Assembly (NCBI RefSeq): GCF_003660265.1
Contig: NZ_QXQP01000001.1
Coordinates: forward strand, 84,000-147,999
DNA length: 64,000 nucleotides
DNA from: Helicobacter mehlei
Lineage (GTDB): Bacteria; Campylobacterota; Campylobacteria; Campylobacterales; Helicobacteraceae
Reading direction: 5' to 3'
The notes below the pieces were generated by a model that was not told the DNA's origin, searched no databases, and was given only the letters and a program-made list of their open reading frames with translations. The translations under genes were made by a program, and so were the position numbers. Each line of letters opens with the position of its first letter. Position 1 is the stretch's first letter. Below, piece after piece: positions 55,822 through 64,000 of the stretch.

Positions 55822-58653
55822 CTAGACCTTAGCCATCACTAATTTACGCTTCAAGCCCGCTAGCAAAATTAAGATAAAGGTCGAGGCCACAAAGGGATAG
55901 AGAAAACCAGGGATGGGTAAAGGATCGCCAGCAGCATAGCTGTGCATGCCAGAGAGGTAGTAATTCACCCCAAAATAAGTCATCAAAATGGAGTAAAAGC
56001 CCAACACGCTAGCTGAGGCAAAGACATAGGGCATGAACTCAAAGCGTAAAAAGCGCAAATGCAAGATCACCGCATAGACCGCAATGGAGATGAGTGCCCA
56101 AGTCTCTTTAGGGTCCCAGCCCCAATAACGCCCCCAAGATTCATTAGCCCACACACCCCCCAAAAAGTTACCCACAGTGAGCATGAAAAGCCCTAAGATC
56201 ATGCCCATCTCATTAATCGCGCTCAAAGAGAGAATGGTTTGATCGATATGGGGGCGTTTTTTGCTCCGCAACACAAATAAAATCAAGGTCAAAAGCCCCA
56301 AGATAAAACATAAGCCCAAAAAGCCATAACTAGCCGTGATGATGGACACATGGATATTGAGCCAATAGGATTTGAGCACGGGCACAAGATTGCTAATTTG
56401 GGGGTCCATAAAGCCTAAATGCGCGACAAATAACGCCGTGCCTGCTAAAAAGCTAGAGGCACACAAGGCTAAATTGGAACGCAAGATGAGTCCGGCCACC
56501 ACAGCCGCCCAAGAAATATAGAGCATGGATTCATAGGCATTGCTCCAAGGCGAGTGCCCACTGACATACCACCTTAAGAGCAAGCCTGTACTATGGGCTA
56601 GGGCGCATAAGAGCAATAGCCCGTAAAATCCCCAATGCAACCACGCACGCGGTGCCTGGTTTTTGAAAGTCCCCACCAGCACCACGATCAATAACACCAC
56701 ACCCAGCAAAAGATAGGGGATAGTCAGGGAGTTGAAAAAATTGCTATGGTTTAAGAAAATCTCGGAGCTAATGCGGCTGGCGGGCAAATAGAGCTTGCTA
56801 TGGGCCTTTTGGTAAGCCCCTAGCTCTTTTAAAGTTTGATTGATGCCATCCCATTTATTGTTCTCCACCCCCGCATCAAAGCCCACAAACAGCGCGCGCA
56901 AAAAATGCGTGGCTTGCTTGACAAGCTCGGGATCACTGCTCTTGATCGCCTCAGCAGGGGAAAGCCATGCATGAGAAGTTTTCTCGGGGAAAATCTTTAA
57001 AATGCTCCCGCTAAAGATCATATAGACTAGGTTAATGCGCTCATCGACTTTGAGCACATCTTTATCAAATTCATCGCGATCCTTGGGGGCTTTTTGGTTG
57101 ATCTCTTCTACATAGTTTTGCAACTTATACCCATGCGGGCCAAAGACATCTAAAAAGGCAATGCGTCTTTGATTGGCGGGCACGCCCAGCATGGTGCGTA
57201 GTCTAGGTGTGGAGGTGTAGATCATTTTGATACTCTTGTAATCATCCGGATAGAGCATCATGCCCAGCATCACTTGGATATTATCCATGCCCTTAAAGCC
57301 ATCTTGGTGGGTGATTTTGTGGATCAAATCCATGCTCAGGGTGTCTAAAGGCTTGATACGCCCCTCAAAGCCTTGAATCTGCAGGCGTTGGAACTGCCCT
57401 AGTTGATCCTTGGAGTGTACTTTAAGATTTTTCATGCGCTGGATAATTTGGGCGTTGATATTAGCCATTTTCTCTTTTTCTAGGCTGAGTTTTCCCATAT
57501 TATCCAAAGGCGTAGCAACCGATTTACCCCCGTGCATGTCGATCTTGCCCTGCTTGGAGTCATCAGCACGCAAAGTGTGGGAGCTCAGGGCCACTAAAGA
57601 GACTAACAAAAACGCGTTGATTTTTTGGGATTTTAAAAAACGGGAGAGCCTTTGGAAACGCCCACTATGGCTAAAGAGCATGAGCAATGCGCCCAAGATC
57701 AGCACGGCATAACCCAAGTAAGTTAGATTTTTACCCGGATCCCGATTGACCGATAAAATTGTACCCTTTTCATCGCGATCGTAGGAGGATTGGAAAAAGC
57801 GGTATCCGCCATAATCCAAAACATGATTCATAAAAATCCGGTAGGGCATGATGAGTTGATCCTTAGAATCCAAAACTTCAATTTCAGAGGCATAAGAAGA
57901 GGGGCTCATCGATCCGGGATAGCGTTCCAATTCAAAGCGTTTGAGCTTGAGCTTGAAGGGCAGTTTTTTTTGGGTTACGCCCCAACTAATGGCGATTTGC
58001 ACACCCTTAAGGGTGGCTACTACACTTTGACTTTCAATCCCATGCCCACCGATAATCTGATAGACATGGCTCTCCCCATCATAACTTGCCTTGAGTTCTA
58101 ACAACGCGCGGTTATCTTTCTTGTCAGCACTTTGTTTGAGGACTTTGAGGGGCTCTAACAAAAGGGGTTTATCATAAACCATCACCTCTTGGTTGGAAAG
58201 GTGTTTGGAAAAGGGCGAGAGATTGCTTTTAAAGGAAAAATCTAGCGGGGCTTGTCCGGGTTTGTCAATGTGTAAGTTCAAATAAGTTGCGGTAGTGGTG
58301 ATGGAATTAGAAGTTTGGTTTTCGCGAATATGCATGGTGGCTTCAAAACCAAAAAAACGCGTTATCCCAGCACCCAAGATGATCAACACCAGCGCACTGT
58401 GGAAAAAGATACTCACATAACGCCTTCTTTGGAATGCCCTAGAGGTGATCAGCGTGCCAATGATGACCATGAGCAAATACACATGCAGGGCACTAAACCA
58501 CCAAGTGCCATAAACCACCGCTTGGGCAGCGGGCGTACCATAGTCATTTTCGATAAAGGTTGCCATAGCACAAGCTGTGGCATAAACGATCATCAAGGGA
58601 ATAGCGATCCAAAAAGAGCCAAAAAAGAAACCAAATATCTGCTTGACTTGCAT
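55822..58653 (-). CDS. ccsBA: System II cytochrome c synthetase, fused ResB-CcsA (CcsBA)
   Basis: A 943-residue inner-membrane protein that moves haem outward and attaches it to apocytochromes c. The N-terminal half is ResB/CcsB-like (ATACAMATFIENDYGTPAAQ, then a helix pair and a large periplasmic domain to about 600). The C-terminal half is CcsA with ten helices and the haem-handling WWD motif NESWGRYWGWDPKETWALI near 830, flanked by His residues in transmembrane helices. The fusion is usual in Helicobacter and Campylobacter. It follows the thioredoxin-like gene after 6 nt. Confidence 0.95.
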   Translation of the reverse strand: MQVKQIFGFFFGSFWIAIPLMIVYATACAMATFIENDYGTPAAQAVVYGTWWFSALHVYLLMVIIGTLITSRAFQRRRYVSIFFHSALVLIILGAGITRFFGFEATMHIRENQTSNSITTTATYLNLHIDKPGQAPLDFSFKSNLSPFSKHLSNQEVMVYDKPLLLEPLKVLKQSADKKDNRALLELKASYDGESHVYQIIGGHGIESQSVVATLKGVQIAISWGVTQKKLPFKLKLKRFELERYPGSMSPSSYASEIEVLDSKDQLIMPYRIFMNHVLDYGGYRFFQSSYDRDEKGTILSVNRDPGKNLTYLGYAVLILGALLMLFSHSGRFQRLSRFLKSQKINAFLLVSLVALSSHTLRADDSKQGKIDMHGGKSVATPLDNMGKLSLEKEKMANINAQIIQRMKNLKVHSKDQLGQFQRLQIQGFEGRIKPLDTLSMDLIHKITHQDGFKGMDNIQVMLGMMLYPDDYKSIKMIYTSTPRLRTMLGVPANQRRIAFLDVFGPHGYKLQNYVEEINQKAPKDRDEFDKDVLKVDERINLVYMIFSGSILKIFPEKTSHAWLSPAEAIKSSDPELVKQATHFLRALFVGFDAGVENNKWDGINQTLKELGAYQKAHSKLYLPASRISSEIFLNHSNFFNSLTIPYLLLGVVLLIVVLVGTFKNQAPRAWLHWGFYGLLLLCALAHSTGLLLRWYVSGHSPWSNAYESMLYISWAAVVAGLILRSNLALCASSFLAGTALFVAHLGFMDPQISNLVPVLKSYWLNIHVSIITASYGFLGLCFILGLLTLILFVLRSKKRPHIDQTILSLSAINEMGMILGLFMLTVGNFLGGVWANESWGRYWGWDPKETWALISIAVYAVILHLRFLRFEFMPYVFASASVLGFYSILMTYFGVNYYLSGMHSYAAGDPLPIPGFLYPFVASTFILILLAGLKRKLVMAKV

Positions 58654-58659
58654 ATCAAA

Positions 58660-59287
58660 TTAAGCTCGGGATTTTTTCAAAATGTAGTCGCGTAATTTTT
58701 CAACAAAAACCTTATCATCTGTGATGCCCTTATATAGGCCATTGCCAATAAACTCCAAAACCGCCAAGAATTGCTTAGAGGGCATATAACCGGGGAGCTC
58801 GTAAATGGTTTGGCCATTGGAATCGGCTAAAACAATGGTGGGTGTGGAGCTTACATCATAGACTTGGGCAAGCTGGGAGGTAGAGAGGACGACATTTCTA
58901 GGCTTTTTCTTGGTGCCGATCTTAAACTCGTGCATTTTGGTGTAGCTAATGTTAATGTAGTAGGCACTATAGTGCTGTTTGATAAAGCTTTTCAGGTCTT
59001 GGCGTTGTTTGATATCTTTTTTGAGCAATTCGCAATAAGCACACCCATTTTTCCCAAAGACTAAGAGCATGTATTTGCCATTGGGGGTGATGGTCTTGGT
59101 ATCTAAAAAGACATCTTCTAAGCCGGCATAACTTTGTTTGTCTAAATTGTTGGCATCTTCTTGCGCGCTTTTAGGGGAGATCGCCCCTGAGCTGATCATG
59201 GATTCATCGATCTTGTCATCACTGCTGGCAAAAGCCACATGGGCAAAAAGAGCTAATAAGAGAGCATAAAGACCACTTTTTTTTCAT
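58660..59287 (-). CDS. Thioredoxin-like protein for cytochrome c biogenesis; signal peptide frame broken by A8 tract
   Basis: The open reading from GTG 59238 (192 residues) starts inside a signal peptide. The thioredoxin fold shows MLLVFGKNGCAYCELLKKDI with a CAYC active site near residue 66 and VSSTPTIVLADSNGQ with the cis-Pro. Upstream, ATG 59287 has AAGGA 6 nt before it, but after eight A the frame closes. With seven A it reads MKKSGLYALLLALFAHVAFA, a clean signal peptide joined to the rest (208 residues; the span is one base over a multiple of three). It probably reduces apocytochrome c haem-binding cysteines for CcsBA, like H. pylori HP0377 (from memory). As sequenced, export would be lost. 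Confidence 0.8.
59277..59284 (-). repeat. A8 homopolymer just after the thioredoxin-like gene ATG
   Basis: Eight T on the plus strand. Seven A in the coding strand would restore the signal peptide frame. Confidence 0.85.
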
Positions 59288-59330
59288 CAATCTTCCTTGT
59301 TTTTTCATTCATTGTAGCTTTTTGTGCTAA

Positions 59331-60299
59331 TTATTCGCTTAGAGAAAGTGTTTTGCGATCGCCATACTGAATCAAATCTAAAATGGCATTTGCAAAAGCC
59401 AAATTAGCATTCAAGCATGGGCAAACCAAAAACTTGGGCACGGCTAGGCGCATCGCCTCCCATTTGTATTGGATGTGTAATTCGTAGATGGTTTCGGAAT
59501 TATCAATGCTAAAAGCAAGGGGGTAGATGAGGATTTTGTTTTTGCGGTGGTGCTCAATCATTTCTAGAGTGCTGGGTTCTAACCACTTTAAAGGACCTAG
59601 CTTGGATTGGTAAGATAATTCAATGGCTTTAAAGCCAAAGGGGATCAAGGCGCGCTTGAGCAAACTCACATGGTGGCGGCATTCGGCTTCATAAGGATCG
59701 CCCTCCTCAACCATACGTACGGGCAAGCCATGCACAGAGAAAACCAACACAAATTCTTGGGGGTTATGGCCTTGCATGGTTTCTGCAATGCTGGCTAAAA
59801 TGGCTTGGTTATAAAGATTGTGGGTATAAAAGCGATCAATGCTAGAGAGAGTGGGCGTGTAGTTGAGGTTTTTAAGGGCTTGCAGGGCATCTTGCATGGA
59901 AGATAGGGTCGTGGTGGTGGAATATTGGGGATACATGGAAAAAAGCAAAATGGAGTGGAAACCCTGTTGTTGCAACTCAGCAAAGACCATGGGTGCAAAA
60001 GGCGGTGTGTAGCGCATCGCATAGGTGTAGTGCCGCGTGGGGTCTAGCTCCCTTAGCTCTTGGACGAGCTGGGCACTCAGCTCGTTAATGGGGGATTTGC
60101 CCCCGATGTTTTTATAAATGTCTTTGGACTTGTTTAAACGGCTCTGGATAATGATTTTAGCTAGGATTTTGCGCCAAAAATGGCTCTTAATGGGCAAGAT
60201 ACATGGATCGTTAAACATATTTGTTAAAAACACTTCAACCTCATAGAGATTGTTGGGTCCGCCCATGTTCAACAGCACAACAGCTTCAGTCATCATCAC
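59331..60299 (-). CDS. hemH: Ferrochelatase
   Basis: A 322-residue enzyme that inserts Fe(II) into protoporphyrin IX. VVLLNMGGPNNLYEVEVFL starts the protein. YSTTTTLSSM and FVLVFSVHGLPVRMVEEGD (catalytic His) lie in the centre. YQSKLGPLKWLEPST and PLAFSIDNSETIYEL, the latter with the conserved Glu, come near the C-terminus. Several ATGs open the frame; 60299 is used. Synteny with ccsBA and the thioredoxin-like gene matches H. pylori and unites haem supply with cytochrome maturation. Confidence 0.94.
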   Translation of the reverse strand: MMMTEAVVLLNMGGPNNLYEVEVFLTNMFNDPCILPIKSHFWRKILAKIIIQSRLNKSKDIYKNIGGKSPINELSAQLVQELRELDPTRHYTYAMRYTPPFAPMVFAELQQQGFHSILLFSMYPQYSTTTTLSSMQDALQALKNLNYTPTLSSIDRFYTHNLYNQAILASIAETMQGHNPQEFVLVFSVHGLPVRMVEEGDPYEAECRHHVSLLKRALIPFGFKAIELSYQSKLGPLKWLEPSTLEMIEHHRKNKILIYPLAFSIDNSETIYELHIQYKWEAMRLAVPKFLVCPCLNANLAFANAILDLIQYGDRKTLSLSE

Positions 60300-60593
60300 A
60301 GCCTATCAATTATGCATTATGGATTTATTATTATACTAATTATGCCATAAGTTCTGGGTAGTTCTTAGGATAACCAAAGCCACTAATTAGGTTTAGTGGT
60401 CAAAATTTGCCAACTCCATGCCAATAGGGTTGCTCTTTAAGTTTCACATGGTAAAATCCATCCAATTTATTAACAGTCTTTTGTTTTTATTACTAGACAT
60501 TGAGTTTTTAACCGTTTTTGTATCAAAAGTGTGCATTTTTGATTTACGCCTTCTTCTGTTTTTTAAATTTTGTGTGAAATTTTTAAGGAGTTT
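60300..60593. promoter_or_regulatory. Divergent intergenic region hemH / TonB receptor
   Basis: AT-rich, no ORF of note. It contains the inverted repeat TTATGG (60317-60322) / CCATAA (60345-60350), a TATACT box at 60332-60337, and a 7-bp hairpin CCACTAA / TTAGTGG at 60380-60399. Iron- or nickel-responsive control (Fur or NikR) would fit the flanking genes but no consensus site is certain. AAGGAG at 60585-60590 serves the receptor gene. Confidence 0.4.
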
Positions 60594-63146
60594 ATGTTGC
60601 ATAAAAAATTTCTACTGGCGTTAAGCACTAGCTTGGTTTGCTCTGAGTCTTTGCTCGCCAAGGAAGATAAAACCTACACCTTGGGCAAGGTTTCCACAGC
60701 GGGGCAAAAAGACAGGACAGATTATTCTGGGCAGGTTAATTTGGGCTATAGCGGGCTTACTGCCCCTAAGAGTTGGCAAGATGAGGAAGTTAAAAAATAC
60801 ACCGGTAGCCGCACGGTGATCTCCAATAAAGCTCTCACCCAACAAGCCAACCAAAGCATTGAAGAAGCCTTGCAGAATGTGCCCGGCATGCAGGTTAGGA
60901 ACGTCACCGGTGTGGGGGCCATGCCCACCATCCAAGTGCGTGGCTTTGGGGCGGGGGGCTCAGGGCATAGTAACGCAACTCTTATGCTAGTTAATGGTAT
61001 CCCTGTGTACATGGCTCCCTATTCCCACATTGAGTTGGACATTTTTCCGGTAACTTTCCAAGCCATCGATCGCATCGATGTGATCAAGGGCGGGGGGAGT
61101 GTGCAGTATGGACCTAACACCTATGGGGGTATTGTCAATATCATCACAAAACCCATCCCTAAACGCTGGGAAAACCAAGTGGCTGAGAGAATGACTTTTT
61201 GGGCTAAGGCTAGAAATGCGGGTTTTGCTAACACCCATGCGGGCGATTCCTCTTTTGCGGGTTTTAATAGCCCCAATAACAGTAATTCCTCTTTTCTAAA
61301 GTCCTTGAGCAACAACTTACTCTACAACACCTATGTTAGAAGTGGGGGGATGATCAATAAGCATTTTGGGGTGCAAGCCCAAGCTAACTGGGTGATGGGG
61401 CAGGGCTTTAGGGATAATAGCCCTACTAATATCCAAAACTATTGGTTAGATGGGGTCTATGACATCAATGAAAACAATGGGATCAAGGCCTATTACCAGT
61501 ACTACAAATTCAACATCGCTCAACCTGGATCGCTCAGCGAGCAAGATTATAAGATCAACCGCTTTGCCAATCTGCGCCCCTTTAATGCCAAAGGTGGGCG
61601 ATCCCAACGCTTTGGGATCGTGTATGAAAACCGCTTTGGGGATTTGGATAAAGTGGGGGGGACTTTTAGCTTCACCTATTACGGACAGTTCATGACTAGG
61701 GACTTCCAAGTGAGTTCCAGTTATAACAGTGCCAACATGGTTACTTGTTATGACGCAACAAGCTGTGCGGCTCAAGGCTTACCCGGCTATACAGCCGCCG
61801 TGCCCTATTACGCTACCAATTATGCTGGCTGGACGGAGGTGGAAAACCCTGTGCGCTCTATCAATAACGCCTTTGAGCCTAAAGTAAATTTAGTGGTTAA
61901 TACCGGCAAGGTTAAACAAACCTTTATTGCCGGCTTGCGCTTCATGACAACAACCTTTTTACAGCGCCAATACTTTAACACCAATGAGTGTGCGACCAAA
62001 ACTACCGGAGAAGGGGCGGGGGTTTTGTGCGATGGAGCGAATGTGATGAGTGGTTGGCACCCCCATACTAAGCATGGCAAATATCATAACTGGAATAACT
62101 GGCGCAACAATTACACGGCCGTTTATTTGAGCGATCGCATTGAAACATGGGATGGGCGTTTTTTCATCGTGCCCGGGTTGCGTTATGCTTTCGTGCAATA
62201 TAACAATGAGAACGCCTCTAATTGGGCAGCATCATTCACCAAAGCCGATCTAGCCAAAATCAAGCACATGAATAACTGGATGCCCTCGCTCAATATTGGC
62301 TTTATCCCTGTGCAAGGTGATCACACTTTGCTTACCTACTTTAACTACCAACGCTCTTTTGTCCCCCCGCAATTAGATGTGTTGAGCTATGGGGGAGCCG
62401 AATACTTCACCCAGCACTTTGACAGCGTGGAAGTGGGCGCACGCTACACCTACAAAGACAAGCTTAGCTTTAATGCTGATTTCTTTAGAATTTGGGCGCG
62501 TAATTTTGCCACTGGGCAATTTGCTGTCAAGCTTCCTTGCACACTGGGAGCGGGGAATTGTCAGGTGCAACCGGTAAATGGCTATTCTCAAGGCGTGGAA
62601 TTGGAGATATATTACAGACCCATTAAAGGCTTGCAATTCCATGCCGCCTTTAACTACATTGATACCCGTGTTACCAGTCATTACAGACTGACTGACCTGA
62701 ATGGCGATATTTTACCCGGGACTAGCTATAACAAACACTTCCCCTTTGTAAGCCCCTATCAATTCATCTTAGATGCGCGCTACACTTATGCCAAAACCAC
62801 TTTTGGGCTTTCTAGCTACTTTTATAGCCGGGCTTATAGCGGGATTGGCAACAGTGCAGCAGGGGGTTATTATGGGAAGCAATTTTATAGCAATGCCATT
62901 AATGGGGGGCAATGCACCGCGTGGTGTATGACCCAACATGAAGGGCTCTTGCCTTGGTATTGGGTGTGGAATGTTGAGGTGAGTCAAATTTTCTGGGAAA
63001 GCGGACGGCATAAGATTGTGGGGAGCTTGCAGGTCAATAATCTTTTCAACATGAAGTATTATTTTACTGGGATTGGCTCTAGCCCGGCTGGCTTGCAACC
63101 CGGCCCCGGACGCTCGGTTACGGCTTACTTAAACTACACTTTTTAA
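60594..63146 (+). CDS. TonB-dependent outer-membrane receptor, FecA-like
   Basis: An 850-residue receptor with a signal peptide (FLLALSTSLVCSESLLA). The plug domain starts near 50: ALQNVPGMQVRNVTGVGAMP, IQVRGFGAGGSGHSN and IDRIDVIKGGGSVQYGPNTYGGIVNIIT. A 22-strand barrel region follows, ending in VTAYLNYTF with the terminal Phe required by BAM. The plug resembles FecA (ferric citrate/nickel) receptors of Helicobacter, which take up Fe or Ni complexes using TonB-ExbBD energy. The ligand cannot be told. ATG 60594 has AAGGAG 3 nt upstream; ATG 60570 precedes it and lacks one. It faces hemH across a regulatory gap. Confidence 0.88.
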   Translation: MLHKKFLLALSTSLVCSESLLAKEDKTYTLGKVSTAGQKDRTDYSGQVNLGYSGLTAPKSWQDEEVKKYTGSRTVISNKALTQQANQSIEEALQNVPGMQVRNVTGVGAMPTIQVRGFGAGGSGHSNATLMLVNGIPVYMAPYSHIELDIFPVTFQAIDRIDVIKGGGSVQYGPNTYGGIVNIITKPIPKRWENQVAERMTFWAKARNAGFANTHAGDSSFAGFNSPNNSNSSFLKSLSNNLLYNTYVRSGGMINKHFGVQAQANWVMGQGFRDNSPTNIQNYWLDGVYDINENNGIKAYYQYYKFNIAQPGSLSEQDYKINRFANLRPFNAKGGRSQRFGIVYENRFGDLDKVGGTFSFTYYGQFMTRDFQVSSSYNSANMVTCYDATSCAAQGLPGYTAAVPYYATNYAGWTEVENPVRSINNAFEPKVNLVVNTGKVKQTFIAGLRFMTTTFLQRQYFNTNECATKTTGEGAGVLCDGANVMSGWHPHTKHGKYHNWNNWRNNYTAVYLSDRIETWDGRFFIVPGLRYAFVQYNNENASNWAASFTKADLAKIKHMNNWMPSLNIGFIPVQGDHTLLTYFNYQRSFVPPQLDVLSYGGAEYFTQHFDSVEVGARYTYKDKLSFNADFFRIWARNFATGQFAVKLPCTLGAGNCQVQPVNGYSQGVELEIYYRPIKGLQFHAAFNYIDTRVTSHYRLTDLNGDILPGTSYNKHFPFVSPYQFILDARYTYAKTTFGLSSYFYSRAYSGIGNSAAGGYYGKQFYSNAINGGQCTAWCMTQHEGLLPWYWVWNVEVSQIFWESGRHKIVGSLQVNNLFNMKYYFTGIGSSPAGLQPGPGRSVTAYLNYTF

Positions 63147-63189
63147 ATCTTGTTTGGGCTCTGCCCGCCCCCAATTTACGAGGCGGTGC

Positions 63190-63195
63190 TATAAT
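63190..63195 (+). promoter_or_regulatory. -10 box for structured RNA candidate
   Basis: TATAAT preceded by TGC, with CCGCC/GGCGG inverted repeat (63165-63169 and 63182-63186) just upstream. Initiation would be near 63202. Confidence 0.55.
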
Positions 63196-63202
63196 TTTGC
63201 CA

Positions 63203-63435
63203 GACTGGGGGTTTGGATACAAAAGTTCTATATCAAGGTCGCACAAGGGTTTAAAGCTACTTGTTTGCAAATTGGTGTTGGATCGGGTTGTGCTTGTGTT
63301 TTGTGAGTTGAGCGTGCGTTTTGAGTGGATGGAACTTTTGATTGATGAGAGCCAAGCAAAACGCCCACACTTTGCCTGGCTTGCTTGGTGTGAGTCCTTA
63401 TCCTATCCTCTATAGACTTAAACCCAAACCCCGAT
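63203..63435 (+). ncRNA. Candidate 6S-like structured RNA
   Basis: About 233 nt that fold into one long closed rod. Outer helix: 63208-63216 (GGGGTTTGG) pairs with 63424-63432 (CCAAACCCC). Next, 63223-63225 and 63227-63232 pair with 63417-63419 and 63411-63416 with one bulged T. Then 63235-63238 pairs with 63396-63399, 63239-63244 with 63388-63393 (one G-U), and 63245-63247 with 63384-63386. An inner hairpin pairs 63316-63323 with 63357-63364. Start just after a -10 box, paired ends and internal loops are the plan of 6S RNA, which regulates the vegetative RNA polymerase. Two ORFs here lack start signals and known motifs. No T-rich terminator is seen. An unrelated structured RNA or a decayed element is possible. 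Confidence 0.45.
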
Positions 63436-63708
63436 CACATCTGCCAAAGCGTTTCGCAAAATATGGCAAAAACCCTCATCAAACGTTTTGCACCTCACTT
63501 GTTGCAGGTCTGCTTGATCTGAGTGAAGGGTCAGTTACAACACAGTCTAGAGCTGATAGCCATAGCGATCAAGCACCATATCAACCAATAAAATAAAATG
63601 GCTCTATCTGTAAAAAGTATTGATTTATAAAAACATTTAACCGCGTGGCTTCTATTTTATTTGATTCTACTAAAATAAATATATGATTTATTTTCTAAGA
63701 ACAAACAA
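63436..63708. other. Intergenic region between RNA candidate and tnpB remnant
   Basis: No convincing gene. A perfect 9-bp hairpin AAAATAAAT / ATTTATTTT lies at 63672-63694 with a 5-nt loop. It may be the transcription end of the minus-strand tnpB or part of the right end of an IS200/IS605-type element. The last 110 nt are much richer in A+T than the neighbouring genes, in line with foreign DNA. Confidence 0.4.
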
Positions 63709-64000
63709 TTATTCTAGCGATTTAGAATAGGGCAGTGATTTGATATAGTTTTCCATAAAATTAAAGTCGGGGGATTCATTTTTAGTGGGCAATTTTAGTC
63801 TATGGTTAAAACATTTCCCTCTTCTGTAAAGAAATATAGCCTTTCTAATATTGATACTGGCGTCAGTCTGCTGTGATGGTGTGTTTGACAACAAGGACAG
63901 ACATAATTCCTAATGTGCAGTGGCTTTTTACCTGTGTTGCTCCCACAAGTAGAGCAGATTTGAGAGCTAGGAAAGTATTGGTCAATCTTTAGCAAAGTTT
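63709..64000 (-). pseudogene. tnpB: TnpB (IS200/IS605 OrfB) C-terminal remnant, frameshifted
   Basis: From the window edge the frame (63795-64000) reads LLKIDQYFPSSQICSTCGS and then CPCCQTHHH, the zinc ribbon of TnpB nucleases (CxxC...CxxC). It then leaves the expected sequence. A second frame (63709-63894) continues with DASINIRKAIFLYRRGK, matching the D-x-x-x-N-I segment at the end of the RuvC domain, and stops after SLPYSKSLE. The frame change lies near 63840-63875. The N-terminal part is outside the window, so whether tnpA is present is unknown. RNA-guided nuclease activity is unlikely in this broken form unless the frame change is a sequencing error. Confidence 0.75.

Noticed and set aside
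63197..63596. Two short plus-strand ORFs downstream of the receptor gene
   Set aside because: No Shine-Dalgarno or recognisable motif; the pairing pattern suggests an RNA instead.
1..64000. CRISPR array, prophage, rRNA or tRNA genes
   Set aside because: No regularly spaced repeats, phage structural genes, rRNA stretches or cloverleaf sequences were seen by eye in the intergenic gaps.

Overview
The window is chromosomal DNA of a gastric, non-pylori Helicobacter. Nearly every gene matches a Helicobacter family, and whole blocks keep H. pylori gene order (HP numbers here are from memory): ndk-rpmF-plsX-fabH, rpsP-khpA-rimM-trmD-rplS, lldEFG-bcp, gpmI/glyS/cznCBA, rsmA-rnj-kdsD, fabZ-lpxA-clpX-mreB-mreC, murI-rho and ccsBA-hemH. 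Base composition looks clearly richer in GC than H. pylori, and a gabT-gabD pair is present. Both suggest the H. felis / H. bizzozeronii / H. heilmannii group. No rRNA, tRNA or CRISPR array was seen.

Layout. 1-2433: GABA catabolism (gabD partial, gabT), minus strand. 2537-8086: surface-glycan type block with two paralogous glycosyltransferases, a DMT exporter, a CoA-binding protein, a polytopic membrane protein and a ComF-like protein. 8156-10302: ilvE and an orphan EIIC-like permease, closed by a terminator. 10317-17651: a long plus-strand run joining nucleotide, fatty-acid and ribosome genes and ending in comB9 and a frame-broken comB10. 17665-21550: lactate oxidation (lldEFG), a lipoprotein bounded by a 19-bp direct repeat, and bcp. 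21568-24819: thiS, a metallophosphatase, then gpmI and an exported protein on the minus strand. 24851-32694: glyS and the CznCBA metal efflux operon. 32809-33554: an Asn/Cys/His peptide gene and a nucleosidase-like gene. 33605-41675: rsmA, rnj, msrAB, kdsD, glmS, rlmN. 41659-49048, minus: envelope operon fabZ-lpxA-clpX-mreB-mreC, a glycosyltransferase and a hypothetical protein. 49134-55700, minus: PEBP-like protein, flavodoxin/quinone reductase-like enzyme, ccoS, alaS, murI, rho. 55822-60299, minus: cytochrome c biogenesis and hemH. 60300-63146: TonB-dependent receptor. 63190-64000: a structured RNA candidate and a broken tnpB.

Main observations. (1) A 39-residue Asn-rich peptide with three Cys, two His and a perfect 10-residue internal repeat lies near rsmA, where H. 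pylori carries its metal-binding Hpn-like gene, and just past the metal-efflux operon. (2) Three minus-strand genes (exported protein at 24.0-24.8 kb, glycosyltransferase at 42.4-44.5 kb, thioredoxin-like protein at 58.7-59.3 kb) are each thrown out of frame by one extra base in an A/T homopolymer. In every case, removing one base restores a convincing start, signal peptide or C-terminus. They may be phase-variable, or they may be homopolymer sequencing errors. (3) comB10 is split, and its upstream frame contains an in-frame CCCAAAC slippery heptamer in the correct phase for -1 frameshifting. (4) A promoter at 63190 precedes about 230 nt that folds into a long closed rod, as 6S RNA does.
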